Source of the DNA: an uncultured Lachnospiraceae bacterium
GTDB taxonomy: Bacteria > Bacillota > Clostridia > Lachnospirales > Lachnospiraceae
Direction of reading: 5' to 3'
Assembly: GCA_902476645.1 (NCBI GenBank)
Contig: CABSEG010000034.1
Location: forward strand, 1-26,776
Length of the DNA: 26,776 nucleotides
The translations under genes were made by a program, and so were the position numbers. The notes under the pieces are model-generated. The model was not told where the DNA came from. It did not search any database and was given only the letters and a program-made list of their open reading frames with translations. How positions within the stretch are numbered: position 1 is the stretch's first letter; every line of letters starts with the position of its first letter. Positions 1-8,907 of this stretch are shown one piece after another.

Positions 1-68
1 GTGGCTGCCGCCAATGCGGTGCAAGATACTGCGAGGCACTTTCCTGCGTTTCTGATCTTTCCTTTCAT
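1..68 (-). CDS. Sensor histidine kinase (KdpD-type), N-terminal fragment
   Basis: Only the first 22 codons are present; the gene runs off the left edge. The ATG overlaps the stop codon of the response regulator gene in an ATGA arrangement, which implies translational coupling. The visible peptide begins MKGKIRNAGK and continues into a small hydrophobic stretch rich in Ala, Leu and Val, as expected for the first membrane helix of a sensor kinase. The identity as the KdpD-like partner of the neighbouring KdpE-type regulator is inferred from position; no kinase motif is visible. Confidence 0.6.
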   Translation of the reverse strand, partial: MKGKIRNAGKCLAVSCTALAAA

Positions 69-781
69 TCTTCTCCAGCCTCAATACGGTTCATCTTATA
101 GCCAATTCCCACACGAGTATGAATATATCTGGGATTTTCCCTGTCCGGTTCTATTTTTTTTCGCAAAGTGGCCATAAACACCCGCAGAGACGGAATATCG
201 CAACTCTGGGCATTGGCCCATACTTCATTCATCAGATACTGATGTGTCAGCACCTTTCCCACATTCTTGGCCAACACGCATAACAGCCGGTATTCAATGG
301 GGGAAAGATGGATTTCCGTATTTCCCATGAATACCGTGGCAGCAGCAAAATCAATTTTCATATCTCCATTCTGAAACACCGTAGTTTCCATGCCGCTCTG
401 ATTTTGTACATAATTAATTCTACGAAAGGTCGAGCGAATCCTTGCCAAAAGTTCCTCTACGCTGAAGGGTTTTGTCAGATAGTCGTCCGCCCCTGCATCC
501 AAGGCCTCGATCTTATCCCGGTCTTCATGTCTGGCGCTGATTACAATAATTGGCACTCCGGAAAAGGAACGTACCTTCTTTATGATTTCTACCCCGTCCA
601 TATCCGGAAGTCCCAGATCCAAAAGAATCACCTCCGGTTTATGAGAAACAATCTCCAAAAGAGCCTGATTTCCGTTTTTCGCCTGTATGTAGTGATACCC
701 CTGCGTCTCCAGCGTTGTTGCGATCAGATTGCTGATCGCTTTATCGTCTTCTACAATGAGTAAGTTGTGGCTGACAGCCAT
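65..781 (-). CDS. kdpE: OmpR-family response regulator, KdpE-like
   Basis: A 238-residue DNA-binding response regulator. Residues about 6-120 form the receiver domain, with the acidic pair D12/D13, the phospho-acceptor D55 in the LLLDLGLPDMDG segment and the conserved lysine in YLTKPFS. Residues about 140-235 are a winged-helix Trans_reg_C domain ending in the RVGIGYKM hairpin. The ATG at 781 has AAGGAGG eight bases upstream. It follows ktrA by 37 bases and overlaps the next gene, probably its sensor kinase. Classical KdpE controls the kdpFABC potassium pump. Here the neighbours are ktrA and ktrB, so the likely target is this uptake system. That regulatory link is inferred from gene order. 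Confidence 0.85.
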   Translation of the reverse strand: MAVSHNLLIVEDDKAISNLIATTLETQGYHYIQAKNGNQALLEIVSHKPEVILLDLGLPDMDGVEIIKKVRSFSGVPIIVISARHEDRDKIEALDAGADDYLTKPFSVEELLARIRSTFRRINYVQNQSGMETTVFQNGDMKIDFAAATVFMGNTEIHLSPIEYRLLCVLAKNVGKVLTHQYLMNEVWANAQSCDIPSLRVFMATLRKKIEPDRENPRYIHTRVGIGYKMNRIEAGEE

Positions 782-818
782 GCCTGATACCTCCTTAGTT
801 TTTGCTTCTTTCGTTATT

Positions 819-1469
819 TTATAGACTTCTCAAAATTTTATCAATATCCATTTTTCTTCCAATGACCATAAGATGCTCACCCAGCTTAAACTCATGATCT
901 GCCGCCGGCAAAAGGCTGACTTTCCCAATGCTTTTTGTTCCGAGTATACTCACATGATATTTGCTTCGAAAGTTTACCTGCTCTATGGTTTTTCCAATCC
1001 ACTCCCGCAGAGGCGGAATCTCGCAGATGGAGTATCCTTCCGTTAATTCAATGTATTCAAAAACATTTTTCATGCTGCAACGGACTGCAATCTTCTCCGC
1101 AATGTCCCGGTTAGGATAGACCACTTCATCCGCTCCGTTCTTTAACAGAAACTTAGCTTGAATGTCCCGGTTCGCCTTGCTGATGACATATTTCGCCCCC
1201 ATCTCTTTTAACAGGTTTGTGATTTCAAGGCTGCTTTGAAAATTGTTTCCGATGCATACAAAGCACAGGTCAAAATTTCCCACTCCCAGACTGCGCAAAA
1301 CATCCTCATTTGTACAGTCACCGATCTTTGCGCTGGTAACCAGGGGCAGTAAATCCTCCACCGCTTCTTCCCTCATATCCACAATCATAATCTCATTTTT
1401 TAACTCTGCCATCTTTTTGCAAAGATGCTGGCCAAATCTCCCCAGCCCAATAATCAATACGGTTTTCAC
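819..1469 (-). CDS. ktrA: KtrA/TrkA-type potassium channel gating subunit
   Basis: A 216-residue cytoplasmic regulatory subunit that binds the membrane channel KtrB and gates potassium uptake. Residues 4-120 are an RCK_N Rossmann domain: GLGRFGQHL supplies the GxGxxG nucleotide loop and IVDMREE the acidic end of the second strand. Residues about 135-216 are the RCK_C domain, where ligands such as c-di-AMP bind in known KtrA proteins. The length matches KtrA of Firmicutes (about 220) rather than the doubled TrkA of proteobacteria (about 458). The start is GTG at 1469 with GGAGG eight bases upstream. It lies 12 bases after ktrB, in one operon. Confidence 0.9.
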   Translation of the reverse strand: MKTVLIIGLGRFGQHLCKKMAELKNEIMIVDMREEAVEDLLPLVTSAKIGDCTNEDVLRSLGVGNFDLCFVCIGNNFQSSLEITNLLKEMGAKYVISKANRDIQAKFLLKNGADEVVYPNRDIAEKIAVRCSMKNVFEYIELTEGYSICEIPPLREWIGKTIEQVNFRSKYHVSILGTKSIGKVSLLPAADHEFKLGEHLMVIGRKMDIDKILRSL

Positions 1470-1481
1470 GGTATGTTCCTC

Positions 1482-2828
1482 CTATCCTATCATCACTTTT
1501 TCCACGGGGCATTGTACAGGTCTTGCCTTCTTTCTCTGTAAGAAGGAAAGGGCAAAGGACATGCTCCCAATTCTTCCGCAATACATCAAAAGCACAATAA
1601 TCACCCTGGACGCAGTGGTTAAATCCCTGGTAATCCCCGTAGACATTCCCACAGTTCCAATGGCTGAAAAGATCTCAAACATCACATCCTCCAGGGGCAG
1701 CGACTGCAAATAGCAGATTGCGATAGATGCGCCTGTGGCCATCATCAGGCTAATCAACATCACGCTGCTCGCCTTTCGGATGGCGTCATCCTCCAGGCGT
1801 CTGCCAAATATGTTGCACCCTCCTGAATTTCTCACATTGGATCCCACATAAATCAGAAGCACCACAATCGTTGTGGTTTTGATGCCTCCGGCCGTTGAGC
1901 CTGGGCTTCCTCCAATAAACATCAGCAGCATAGTCAACAGCTTAGAGCTGGTAGTCAGCCCACCTGTGTCAATGGTATTAAAACCTGCTGTCCTGGCTGT
2001 CACAGAACTAAACAGACTGGTCAGGATGGTCTCCCCTGGTCCCATATCTGCCATCAGATGTTCCTTCTCAAACAGGTAAAACAAAAACGCCGCGCCAAAG
2101 ACTAGAACGGCTGTCGCGGTCAAAACCAGCTTTGTATGCAGCATATAGTGCTTGAAGGCCAATCCATGCTTGGATACGTCATCCCAGACTAGAAATCCGA
2201 TCCCTCCCACTACAATGAGCGCCATAATTACCAAATTCACCAGAGGATCCTCAGAATAAGAGGTAAAGGAGCTGTAAGCCCCCTTGCTTCCCCCCATCAG
2301 ATCAAATCCCGCATTACAGAAGGCGGAAATCGAGTGAAAAATACCAAAACATATCCCCTTACCCAGTCCGTATTCCGGTACAAAACGGATAGAAAGCAGT
2401 ACGGCACCAATACACTCAATGAAAACGGTTCCCTTTATCGCCGTCTTCGCAAGGCGTACCACACCTCCAACCTGACTGGTGTTCATGCTCTCCTGGAGCA
2501 GACCTCTTGTCCTCAGGGTAATTTTTCGATTTAAAAACATGGCAAACCAAACCCCGATGGTCATAAAACCCAATCCGCCAATCTGTATCATGGCTAAAAT
2601 CACCGACTGTCCAAAGACAGTCCAATGGATGCCGGTATCCACCACCACCAGACCGGTTACGCAAGTGGCGCTGGTGGCAGTGAACAGCGCCGTCAGAAAG
2701 TTCGTAGTCTCTCCGGGTTCTGTCGCGATTGGAAGCAACAGAAGCAAGGTGCCAAGGGCAATGACCAGAAAATATCCCAGCGCTATGATTTGAACCTGGC
2801 TCATTCTATAAATCATTTTATGAAGCAT
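1482..2828 (-). CDS. ktrB: KtrB/TrkH-type potassium uptake channel
   Basis: A 448-residue integral membrane protein of the TrkH/KtrB family, the ion-conducting partner of KtrA. It is hydrophobic throughout, with the repeated membrane-pore-membrane pattern. Pore-loop signatures are visible: ATSATCVTGLVV early, SAFCNAGFD in the middle, TARTAGFNTID later and GTVGMSTG near the C terminus. The conserved GGSPGSTAGGIKTTT segment is present. The ATG at 2828 has AAAGGAG upstream. It is the first gene of the ktrB-ktrA-regulator-kinase cluster and sits 45 bases after the ABC-F gene, so transcription could also arrive from upstream. Confidence 0.92.
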   Translation of the reverse strand: MLHKMIYRMSQVQIIALGYFLVIALGTLLLLLPIATEPGETTNFLTALFTATSATCVTGLVVVDTGIHWTVFGQSVILAMIQIGGLGFMTIGVWFAMFLNRKITLRTRGLLQESMNTSQVGGVVRLAKTAIKGTVFIECIGAVLLSIRFVPEYGLGKGICFGIFHSISAFCNAGFDLMGGSKGAYSSFTSYSEDPLVNLVIMALIVVGGIGFLVWDDVSKHGLAFKHYMLHTKLVLTATAVLVFGAAFLFYLFEKEHLMADMGPGETILTSLFSSVTARTAGFNTIDTGGLTTSSKLLTMLLMFIGGSPGSTAGGIKTTTIVVLLIYVGSNVRNSGGCNIFGRRLEDDAIRKASSVMLISLMMATGASIAICYLQSLPLEDVMFEIFSAIGTVGMSTGITRDLTTASRVIIVLLMYCGRIGSMSFALSFLQRKKARPVQCPVEKVMIG

Positions 2829-2873
2829 ATGGATTCTCCTTTATCTTACGTTATAGGATCTTAAAAAAAATTC

Positions 2874-4676
2874 CTATGTACGGTTCTCCTCCTGCGACTG
2901 AATTTTCTCTGCCAGGTCGCTTAAATAGACCCATCGCTCCATCTTCTCACTCAGTTTTTGTTCCGCCTGCTCTTTTTCCAAAAGAAGCTCTGATAGCTTC
3001 ACCGAATTTGTGGCGTTCTCCATCATACGCTGCTCCAGTAATTCTATTTTTTTCTCCAGTGCCATCACATCCTCTTCAATGGTCTCATACTCTTTCTGCT
3101 CTTTATACGTGAACTTCAGCTTCGTTGCGTGCCTTTGCTTCCACTGTCCGCTCTGTTGTCTCTTCTCCCTGATCTCCCCGGAAGCTATTGCTTTTTGTTC
3201 TTGCTGTTGCTTTTTGTTTCTTGCCTCCAAACAGTCTGTATAACCGCCCTCATACTGGCGAAGAAGCCCGGGGCCTTCAAAGGCAAAGATCCGATCCACC
3301 ACATTATCCAGAAAATACCTGTCATGGGAAACTGTTATGACAATTCCCTGGTAAGAATTTAAAAAATCTTCTAATAGCGTCATTGTAGGAATGTCCAGCG
3401 AGTTTCCCACTTCATCCAACAAAAGCACATTGGTCTGGCGTGCCAGAATTCCCAGCAGCGACAGTCTCCTTCTCTCCCCTCCGGACAGTTTTCCAATGGG
3501 AGCATATTGCATCTGCGGCGGGAACAAAAAACGCTCCAGCATCTGGGAAGCGCTGATCCTTCCTTCCTTTGTCGTAATATATTCCGCTATATCTTTTACG
3601 TAATCGATCACTCGCCAGTCCTCATTCATCTCCTCCTCTTCCTGGGCAAAGTACCCGATTCGAATGGTCTCCCCCACCTGTACCTGACCGGCATCCACTT
3701 CCTCCTGGCCGGCTATTATCTTAAGCAGTGTAGATTTTCCGCATCCATTTGGGCCAATGATTCCAACTCTTTGATTTTTTAGTACTGTATAACTGAAATC
3801 CTCCAGAATCTTCTTCTCGCCGTAACGCTTGCTCACATGGGAAAGCTCGATGGTTTTCTTCCCCATCCTAACTTCCATACTGTCCAACTCCACGGTCTGT
3901 TCCTGTCTGGGTGATGCCTGTTTTTTCAGAGCCTCCAACCGCTCCAATCTGGCTCTTTGCTTTGTGCTTCTGGCACGACATCCTCGTCTGGCCCACTCTT
4001 CTTCCACCCGTAGGATACTTCTTCTCTTTCTCTCTGATGCCTGTTCCATTTCCTCTCTCGCGGCCTTCATCTCCAGAAATCCTGAGTAATTGGCCTCATA
4101 GCTGTATATTTTTCCATGGCTGACTTCTAAAATTCGGTTTGTCACCCGGTCTAAGAAATACCGATCATGGGTTACCATAAGAATCGCGCCCTTAAAAGAA
4201 CGAAGAATTTCCTCCAACCAGTTGAGCATTTCTTCATCCAGATGATTGGTCGGCTCATCCAAAAGCAGCAAATCCGCATCCCCTGCAAAAAACCTGGCCA
4301 TGGCCAATCGCCTTTTCTGACCTCCAGACAATGCCGAAACAGGCATATTTAGCTCTGTAATTCCAAGTTGTAACAGGTTACTTTGTACCTTCCACGCTTC
4401 CTCTGCCTCTCCGAATGCATAGGACATGACTGTAGCATTCTCCGGAATTTCCGGATCCTGAGGCAGATAGGCCACCTTCAGGCCATTCTGCCTCACCACT
4501 TCTCCGGTATCCGGCTCTTCCAGATTCGCAATGATATTTAACAATGTGGTCTTTCCGGTACCGTTAATACCCACGATACCAACCTTATCTTCCTCCTGGA
4601 TGCCAAAGGAGACATCTTTAAAAATCACTTTTTCTGCAAATACTTTGCTGATGTGTTCCACGTTTAATACGTTCAT
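2874..4676 (-). CDS. ABC-F family ATPase, Uup-like
   Basis: A soluble tandem-ATPase protein with no membrane domain, as in the ABC-F group that acts at the ribosome. First ATPase: Walker A GINGTGKTT, signature LSGGQKRRLAMAR, Walker B LLLLDEPTNHLDEE. Second: GPNGCGKST, signature LSGGERRRLSLLG, then LLLDEVGNSLD, in which the usual DEPTN is altered to DEVGN. The inter-domain linker has a basic RARSTKQRARLERLEAL segment typical of Uup, and the last 80 residues are a charged coiled coil, also Uup-like. An in-frame ATG exists at 4709, but the one at 4676 has GAGGAA six bases upstream and gives the usual family N terminus (MNVLNVEHIS), so it is preferred; that gives 600 residues. No resistance role can be assigned. 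Confidence 0.88.
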   Translation of the reverse strand: MNVLNVEHISKVFAEKVIFKDVSFGIQEEDKVGIVGINGTGKTTLLNIIANLEEPDTGEVVRQNGLKVAYLPQDPEIPENATVMSYAFGEAEEAWKVQSNLLQLGITELNMPVSALSGGQKRRLAMARFFAGDADLLLLDEPTNHLDEEMLNWLEEILRSFKGAILMVTHDRYFLDRVTNRILEVSHGKIYSYEANYSGFLEMKAAREEMEQASERKRRSILRVEEEWARRGCRARSTKQRARLERLEALKKQASPRQEQTVELDSMEVRMGKKTIELSHVSKRYGEKKILEDFSYTVLKNQRVGIIGPNGCGKSTLLKIIAGQEEVDAGQVQVGETIRIGYFAQEEEEMNEDWRVIDYVKDIAEYITTKEGRISASQMLERFLFPPQMQYAPIGKLSGGERRRLSLLGILARQTNVLLLDEVGNSLDIPTMTLLEDFLNSYQGIVITVSHDRYFLDNVVDRIFAFEGPGLLRQYEGGYTDCLEARNKKQQQEQKAIASGEIREKRQQSGQWKQRHATKLKFTYKEQKEYETIEEDVMALEKKIELLEQRMMENATNSVKLSELLLEKEQAEQKLSEKMERWVYLSDLAEKIQSQEENRT

Positions 4677-4695
4677 TCCCGTTTCCTCTTTTACC

Positions 4696-5652
4696 TTACT
4701 CTTTTCCATCCATTTTCTGAAAAGTATCCTTTAAAAGTCTTGCAGACCCACGCAGCTTCTCCAACTCATCTTCTGCCAGTCTGACTTCAATTTTCTCTAA
4801 AATTCCGTCTGCACCTACGATACAGGGCGTTCCGATATATACCCGTTTCAGGCCATATTCCCCACTTATCATAGCCGATACGGTCAGTACGCTATTCTCA
4901 TCCCCCAAGATCGCTTTGGTAATCCGCGTCATGGCCATTCCGATTCCATAATATGTGGCCCGCTTTGCCACAATAATTTTCTGTGCCGCATCCCGCACCT
5001 CTCTGGAGATACGCTCCAAATCTTCCTTTTTAAAGGAATCTGGCTTTTCTTCGCAGATAGACAAGACCGGCTTGGTAGCTACCAAAGCCTGGGACCAAGG
5101 CACAAATTCACTGTCCCCATGTTCACCCATCACATAGGCGTGGACATTCCTGGGATCTACGCGAAAATACTCTCCCAGAAGGTACCGAAGTCTTGCGCTG
5201 TCCAGAACGGTTCCCGTTCCTATAACCCGGCTGCCATCAAATCCAGACAGCTGCATCGTAATCTGAGTCATGATATCCACTGGATTCGTAGCCACCAGAA
5301 AAATTCCGGAAAAGCCTGACTCCACCACAGGCCCCACAATCTGCTCAAACACCCGCTTATTTCTCAGAAGCAAATCAATCCTGGACTCTCCCGGTTTCTG
5401 AGCCACACCTGCACAGATGGCCACAATCGAGGCATCCGAACAGTCGGGGTAATCTCCCGCTGAGATTCTCATATGGCTTGAAGAAAATGCCAGACCATGA
5501 TTCAAGTCCATAGCCTCCCCCTCGGCTCTCTTTCGGTCAATATCAATGAGCACCAATTCATCACAGACATTCTGATTCAACAGTGCGTACGCATAGCTCA
5601 TCCCTACAAACCCGGTTCCAATCAATACCACTTTTTTGCCGCTCTTTTTCAT
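4696..5652 (-). CDS. ldh: L-lactate dehydrogenase
   Basis: A 318-residue NAD-dependent L-lactate dehydrogenase that reduces pyruvate to lactate and regenerates NAD in fermentation. The N-terminal Rossmann loop is GTGFVG (residues 12-17). The active-site loop AGVAQKPGESR carries the Gln that selects lactate over malate and the catalytic Arg. ATNPVD and GEHGDSE follow; the latter contains the catalytic His. The length matches the family (about 315). The ATG at 5652 has AAGGAG upstream. Its 3' end comes within 20 bases of the preferred ABC-F start, so the two are probably co-transcribed. The similar malate dehydrogenase is less likely because of the Gln in the substrate loop. Confidence 0.93.
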   Translation of the reverse strand: MKKSGKKVVLIGTGFVGMSYAYALLNQNVCDELVLIDIDRKRAEGEAMDLNHGLAFSSSHMRISAGDYPDCSDASIVAICAGVAQKPGESRIDLLLRNKRVFEQIVGPVVESGFSGIFLVATNPVDIMTQITMQLSGFDGSRVIGTGTVLDSARLRYLLGEYFRVDPRNVHAYVMGEHGDSEFVPWSQALVATKPVLSICEEKPDSFKKEDLERISREVRDAAQKIIVAKRATYYGIGMAMTRITKAILGDENSVLTVSAMISGEYGLKRVYIGTPCIVGADGILEKIEVRLAEDELEKLRGSARLLKDTFQKMDGKE

Positions 5653-5701
5653 GAAACTCTACTCCTTTTTCTGTTGATAAGAGTATTCTTTTCCAGAACG
5701 G

Positions 5702-7387
5702 TCATTCACATACATTTTTCCTCTCTTCCATAAACTGCTTGTGTACGATCCGCACCACCCGGTCACAACATTCGACGGCAGCAGGCGTATGAGAAATGCA
5801 CAAAATGGTTTTTGTATTCATGCTTTTGATATTTTGCAATACTTTCCACTCTGTATTCCGATCCAGGGAAGCCGTACACTCATCCAACAGCAAAATCGGA
5901 GCATCGCTTAAAACAGCCCGTGCGATGGCAATCCGCTGTATCTGCCCTTCCGAAAGCCCGGCTCCTCTCTCAGCCAGCACTGTGTCCAGACCGGATGGCA
6001 GGCTAGCTATATCATCCCAAATACAGGCTATGCGGGCCGCCCGAATAATCTGCTCCTCACAGGCCCTGGGATTACAAAAGGAGATATTTTCCCGAATTGT
6101 GCCTGACATCATCATATTTCCCTGGGGTACATAGGCAAACAGGCTTCGGATTCCCGCGTCCAGCTCTACCTGCCCTTTCCCCGTCTCCAGATAGAGCCTT
6201 CCTTGATCGCAGGGAATCAGATGCAGCAAAAGCTTCATCAGTGTGCTTTTTCCAATCCCGGACTCTCCCACCAAAGCTACCAGCTCTCCCTTTTCAATCC
6301 GCAAACTGGCATTTTCCAGTATCGTCTCCTGCTCATACGAAAATGTGACACACTCTGCTACGATCGCCTGAAAATCCTCGTAGAAAGCCTCTACATCTGA
6401 TATTCTGGCCGCCTCCTTCTCATCTTCCCACTGCTCCAACTCCATCAGACGCTCCGCGGAAGCCAGCATACTGTAATACTGAGGCACCAGCCCGGATGCA
6501 TTGCGAAAAGGGGCTTTGATTTGCTGGATAATCTGTAAAAACGCGGTCAGCTTCCCAAAAGTCAATGCGCCCACCGAAATCTGGAGAGCTCCCCAGGCTA
6601 AGGCCGCATAGTATCCGGCTGTAAACATAACATAGACAGCCGTATTCGCAAAGTTACTGATTGCCGTCCGCTTGACCCGAATCCGATAATTTTCCCGCTG
6701 ATACTGTCCCAGCTTATCACAGACCAGATCTCCATTGGCAAAGGACTTAATCACCGCCAGATTTTCCAAACATTCCTGTAAAAAGGAGCGCACTATTCCG
6801 TTTGTCCTTTGCACTTCTTTGTGAAGGTGCTTAAAGCGCCGGCTGTATAGGCGGCTACAGACAAATACCATGACTCCCACTCCCAGCACAAGGAACGTAA
6901 AGGTGGCGTCAATGGACAATAAAACCCCCAATCCTGCCAGAATCTTCGTAGACAGGGATATTGCCTGTGGAATCAAACCCACTACCCCTACCACTACCAA
7001 ATCAATATCGCTGGTTAGCCGGTTTAAAATTTCGCCGGAATGCATTCCGCATACGTCCCGATACTGTTTTCTTTGCAGCATGGAAAAAATGCCCTGCCGG
7101 ATAGACATTTCAATTTTTGTGGCAGTCCGAATCTGTAGATTCCGGTAGACAATGTTTAAGACAGCCTGCAAAAAAATCAGACACGCAATTATGGAAATCT
7201 CCACCCCAAGACTTCCCTCCATACTACCGGAAGCAATATCCAGCAGACGGCTGGAGATGAGCGCCAGCAGGATAAAGCTGCCGGAAATGACTCCTGTGAT
7301 CATAGCCATCAACATAACAGCCCAAAGATAGCGTTTGCTGCACCGATAGATCCATTTTAATGCCGTATCCTTCTTTTTCTTCTTCAT
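5702..7387 (-). CDS. ABC exporter half-transporter (membrane domain fused to ATPase)
   Basis: A 561-residue MsbA/LmrA-type half-transporter that should dimerise in the membrane. Residues about 15-300 contain around six hydrophobic helices, including LWAVMLMAMITGVISGSFIL near the N terminus. Residues about 335-555 form the ATPase: Walker A GESGIGKST, Q-loop YVPQG, signature LSEGQIQRIAIARA, Walker B ILLLDECTASLD with the catalytic Glu, and the H-loop ISHTP. The signature carries LSEGQ instead of LSGGQ, common in this subfamily. The ATG has AGGAG seven bases upstream. The substrate cannot be told from sequence. It is a single gene, so it probably works as a homodimer. Confidence 0.87.
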   Translation of the reverse strand: MKKKKKDTALKWIYRCSKRYLWAVMLMAMITGVISGSFILLALISSRLLDIASGSMEGSLGVEISIIACLIFLQAVLNIVYRNLQIRTATKIEMSIRQGIFSMLQRKQYRDVCGMHSGEILNRLTSDIDLVVVGVVGLIPQAISLSTKILAGLGVLLSIDATFTFLVLGVGVMVFVCSRLYSRRFKHLHKEVQRTNGIVRSFLQECLENLAVIKSFANGDLVCDKLGQYQRENYRIRVKRTAISNFANTAVYVMFTAGYYAALAWGALQISVGALTFGKLTAFLQIIQQIKAPFRNASGLVPQYYSMLASAERLMELEQWEDEKEAARISDVEAFYEDFQAIVAECVTFSYEQETILENASLRIEKGELVALVGESGIGKSTLMKLLLHLIPCDQGRLYLETGKGQVELDAGIRSLFAYVPQGNMMMSGTIRENISFCNPRACEEQIIRAARIACIWDDIASLPSGLDTVLAERGAGLSEGQIQRIAIARAVLSDAPILLLDECTASLDRNTEWKVLQNIKSMNTKTILCISHTPAAVECCDRVVRIVHKQFMEERKNVCE

Positions 7388-7432
7388 CCTATTGCTCCTG
7401 TCCGGTCCGCAGATTCTTTGCGGAAACTTTCT

Positions 7433-8185
7433 CTATTCGATATCTAACTCCACCGGACAATGGTCTGAGCCAAAGACCTCTGTATGAATTTTCGCATCTT
7501 TCAGTCTTCCTTTTAAACTTTCTGAAACACAGAAATAGTCAATGCGCCACCCCGCATTTTTTTCCCTGGCACGGAACCGATAGGACCACCAGGAATAAAT
7601 TCCTTCCTGATCGGGATAAAAGTATCGGAAGGTATCCACAAACCCAGCCTTTGTCAAATTTGTAAACTTTTCTCTCTCTTCATCGGTAAAGCCGGCATTT
7701 TTACGATTCGTCTTTGGATTTTTCAGGTCAATCTCCTGATGAGCCACGTTCAAGTCACCACAGAAAATCACCGGCTTTTTTTCCTCCAGTTTCTTTAAAT
7801 AGATAAGAAAATCCTCTTCCCAGCGCATGCGGTAGTCCAATCTGGCCAACTCGTTCTGGGAGTTTGGCGTGTAGACAGTTACCAGGTAAAATTCCGGAAA
7901 CTCCAGGGTGATCAGCCTTCCTTCCTGATCATGCTCTTCAATTCCCATCCCATATGCCACGCTCATAGGCTCCTCCCTGGTAAAAATCGCGGTTCCGGAA
8001 TATCCCTTCTTGACCGCATAGTTCCAGTACTGATGGTATCCCTCCAGTGGAAGTTCCACCTGTCCTTTCTGCACTTTGCTTTCCTGTATACAAAAAACAT
8101 CTGCATTCTCTGCATGAAAATAGTCTAAAAATCCTTTTTGCAAGCATGCTCGGATTCCATTTACATTCCAAGATATCAGCTTCAT
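7433..8185 (-). CDS. xth: Exodeoxyribonuclease III / AP endonuclease
   Basis: A 250-residue Mg-dependent DNA repair nuclease that cleaves at abasic sites and degrades 3' ends. It has the full set of ExoIII motifs: SWNVNGIRA at residues 5-13, CIQESKV with metal-binding E35, the YTPN segment, GDLNVAH with catalytic Asp and Asn, and the C-terminal GSDHCPVELDI with the catalytic His. The length equals the ExoA/ExoIII norm (about 250). The ATG has AAAGGAG upstream. It is the first gene of the minus-strand run and diverges from the DUF1292 gene across a 262-base gap. Confidence 0.93.
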   Translation of the reverse strand: MKLISWNVNGIRACLQKGFLDYFHAENADVFCIQESKVQKGQVELPLEGYHQYWNYAVKKGYSGTAIFTREEPMSVAYGMGIEEHDQEGRLITLEFPEFYLVTVYTPNSQNELARLDYRMRWEEDFLIYLKKLEEKKPVIFCGDLNVAHQEIDLKNPKTNRKNAGFTDEEREKFTNLTKAGFVDTFRYFYPDQEGIYSWWSYRFRAREKNAGWRIDYFCVSESLKGRLKDAKIHTEVFGSDHCPVELDIE

Positions 8186-8339
8186 ACGCTTTTAACTCCT
8201 TTTATATGAATTCCAGTTTCCCCATTGTACGCGCCACCATTATAGCACAGATTTTACACTTGGCATATGAATTATTTCTGTTTTCTAAATTCCGAAAACA
8301 AAGGATACGAAAAAACCGGAAAAAGCAAGAAAATAAGAC

Positions 8340-8368
8340 TTGCATTTATATTCCTTTTCTGCTAAAGT
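8340..8368 (+). promoter_or_regulatory. Putative sigma-A promoter of the DUF1292 gene
   Basis: TTGCAT (8340-8345) and TAAAGT (8363-8368) are separated by 17 bases, about 80 bases before the ATG of the DUF1292 gene. Both boxes are imperfect, so this is a candidate only. Confidence 0.4.
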
Positions 8369-8447
8369 GAGTTCTGTATTACACCTATCGGCATTCATGC
8401 CCTTTGAACAATATAAATTTTGAATCAGAAAGAAACGAGGTATCATT

Positions 8448-8798
8448 ATGAGCGAATATGATTGCAATGGATCCTGCGCTTCCTGTGGCAGCGACTGCGA
8501 GGCGGAAGGACACGCCACCGTAACCCTTACTTTAGATGACGGCACGATCCAGGAATGTGCCATTCTCACCGTCTTCCCCGTAGGCGAGCGGGAATATATT
8601 GCCCTTTTGCCATTAAATGAACAGGGGGAAAACGAGGATGGGGAAGTTTATATCTACCGTTATGAAGAGACCAACGGAGAGCCCCATCTGGATAATATTG
8701 AATCCGATGAGGAATATGAAATGGTGGCGGATGCCTTTGACGAGATGCTGGACGCCGCTGAATTTGATGAATTGATGGAAGAGGAAGAAAACAACTAG
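8448..8798 (+). CDS. DUF1292 family protein with N-terminal cysteine cluster
   Basis: A 116-residue acidic protein. Residues about 20-100 match the DUF1292 pattern of small Firmicutes proteins: a VTLTLDDGT start, an EREYIALLPL core strand, an EDGEVYIYRY strand and a strongly acidic C-terminal helix. Its function is unknown. The first 17 residues hold four cysteines spaced CxxxCxxCxxxC (C6, C10, C13, C17), an arrangement that could bind a metal; this is an inference. A GAGG ribosome site precedes the ATG. The gene stands alone between its own candidate promoter and a strong terminator, on the opposite strand from its neighbours. Confidence 0.82.
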   Translation: MSEYDCNGSCASCGSDCEAEGHATVTLTLDDGTIQECAILTVFPVGEREYIALLPLNEQGENEDGEVYIYRYEETNGEPHLDNIESDEEYEMVADAFDEMLDAAEFDELMEEEENN

Positions 8799-8807
8799 CC
8801 AGATATT

Positions 8808-8860
8808 AAACGCAGCGCTTGTCTTATCCATACAGATAGGACAAACGCTGCGTTTTTCTT
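8808..8860 (+). terminator. Rho-independent terminator after the DUF1292 gene
   Basis: AAACGCAGCG (from 8808) pairs with CGCTGCGTTT (to 8854), and the stem continues with TTGTC/GACAA. It is followed by TTTTTCTTTTT. It starts ten bases after the stop codon. Confidence 0.9.
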
Positions 8861-8907
8861 TTTATATGAGGCATCCTGGCTGATATGTGCTTGGGAGGGA
8901 ATCGTAT

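Noticed and set aside
2853..2877. Inverted repeat ATAGGA/TTCCTAT as a terminator
   Set aside because: The A/T run is in the loop, not after the stem, and the right arm overlaps the ABC-F stop codon.
7390..7432. TCCGCA/TGCGGA hairpin as a terminator between exoIII and the ABC exporter
   Set aside because: The stem is short and no T tract follows; the next gene's ribosome site comes directly after.
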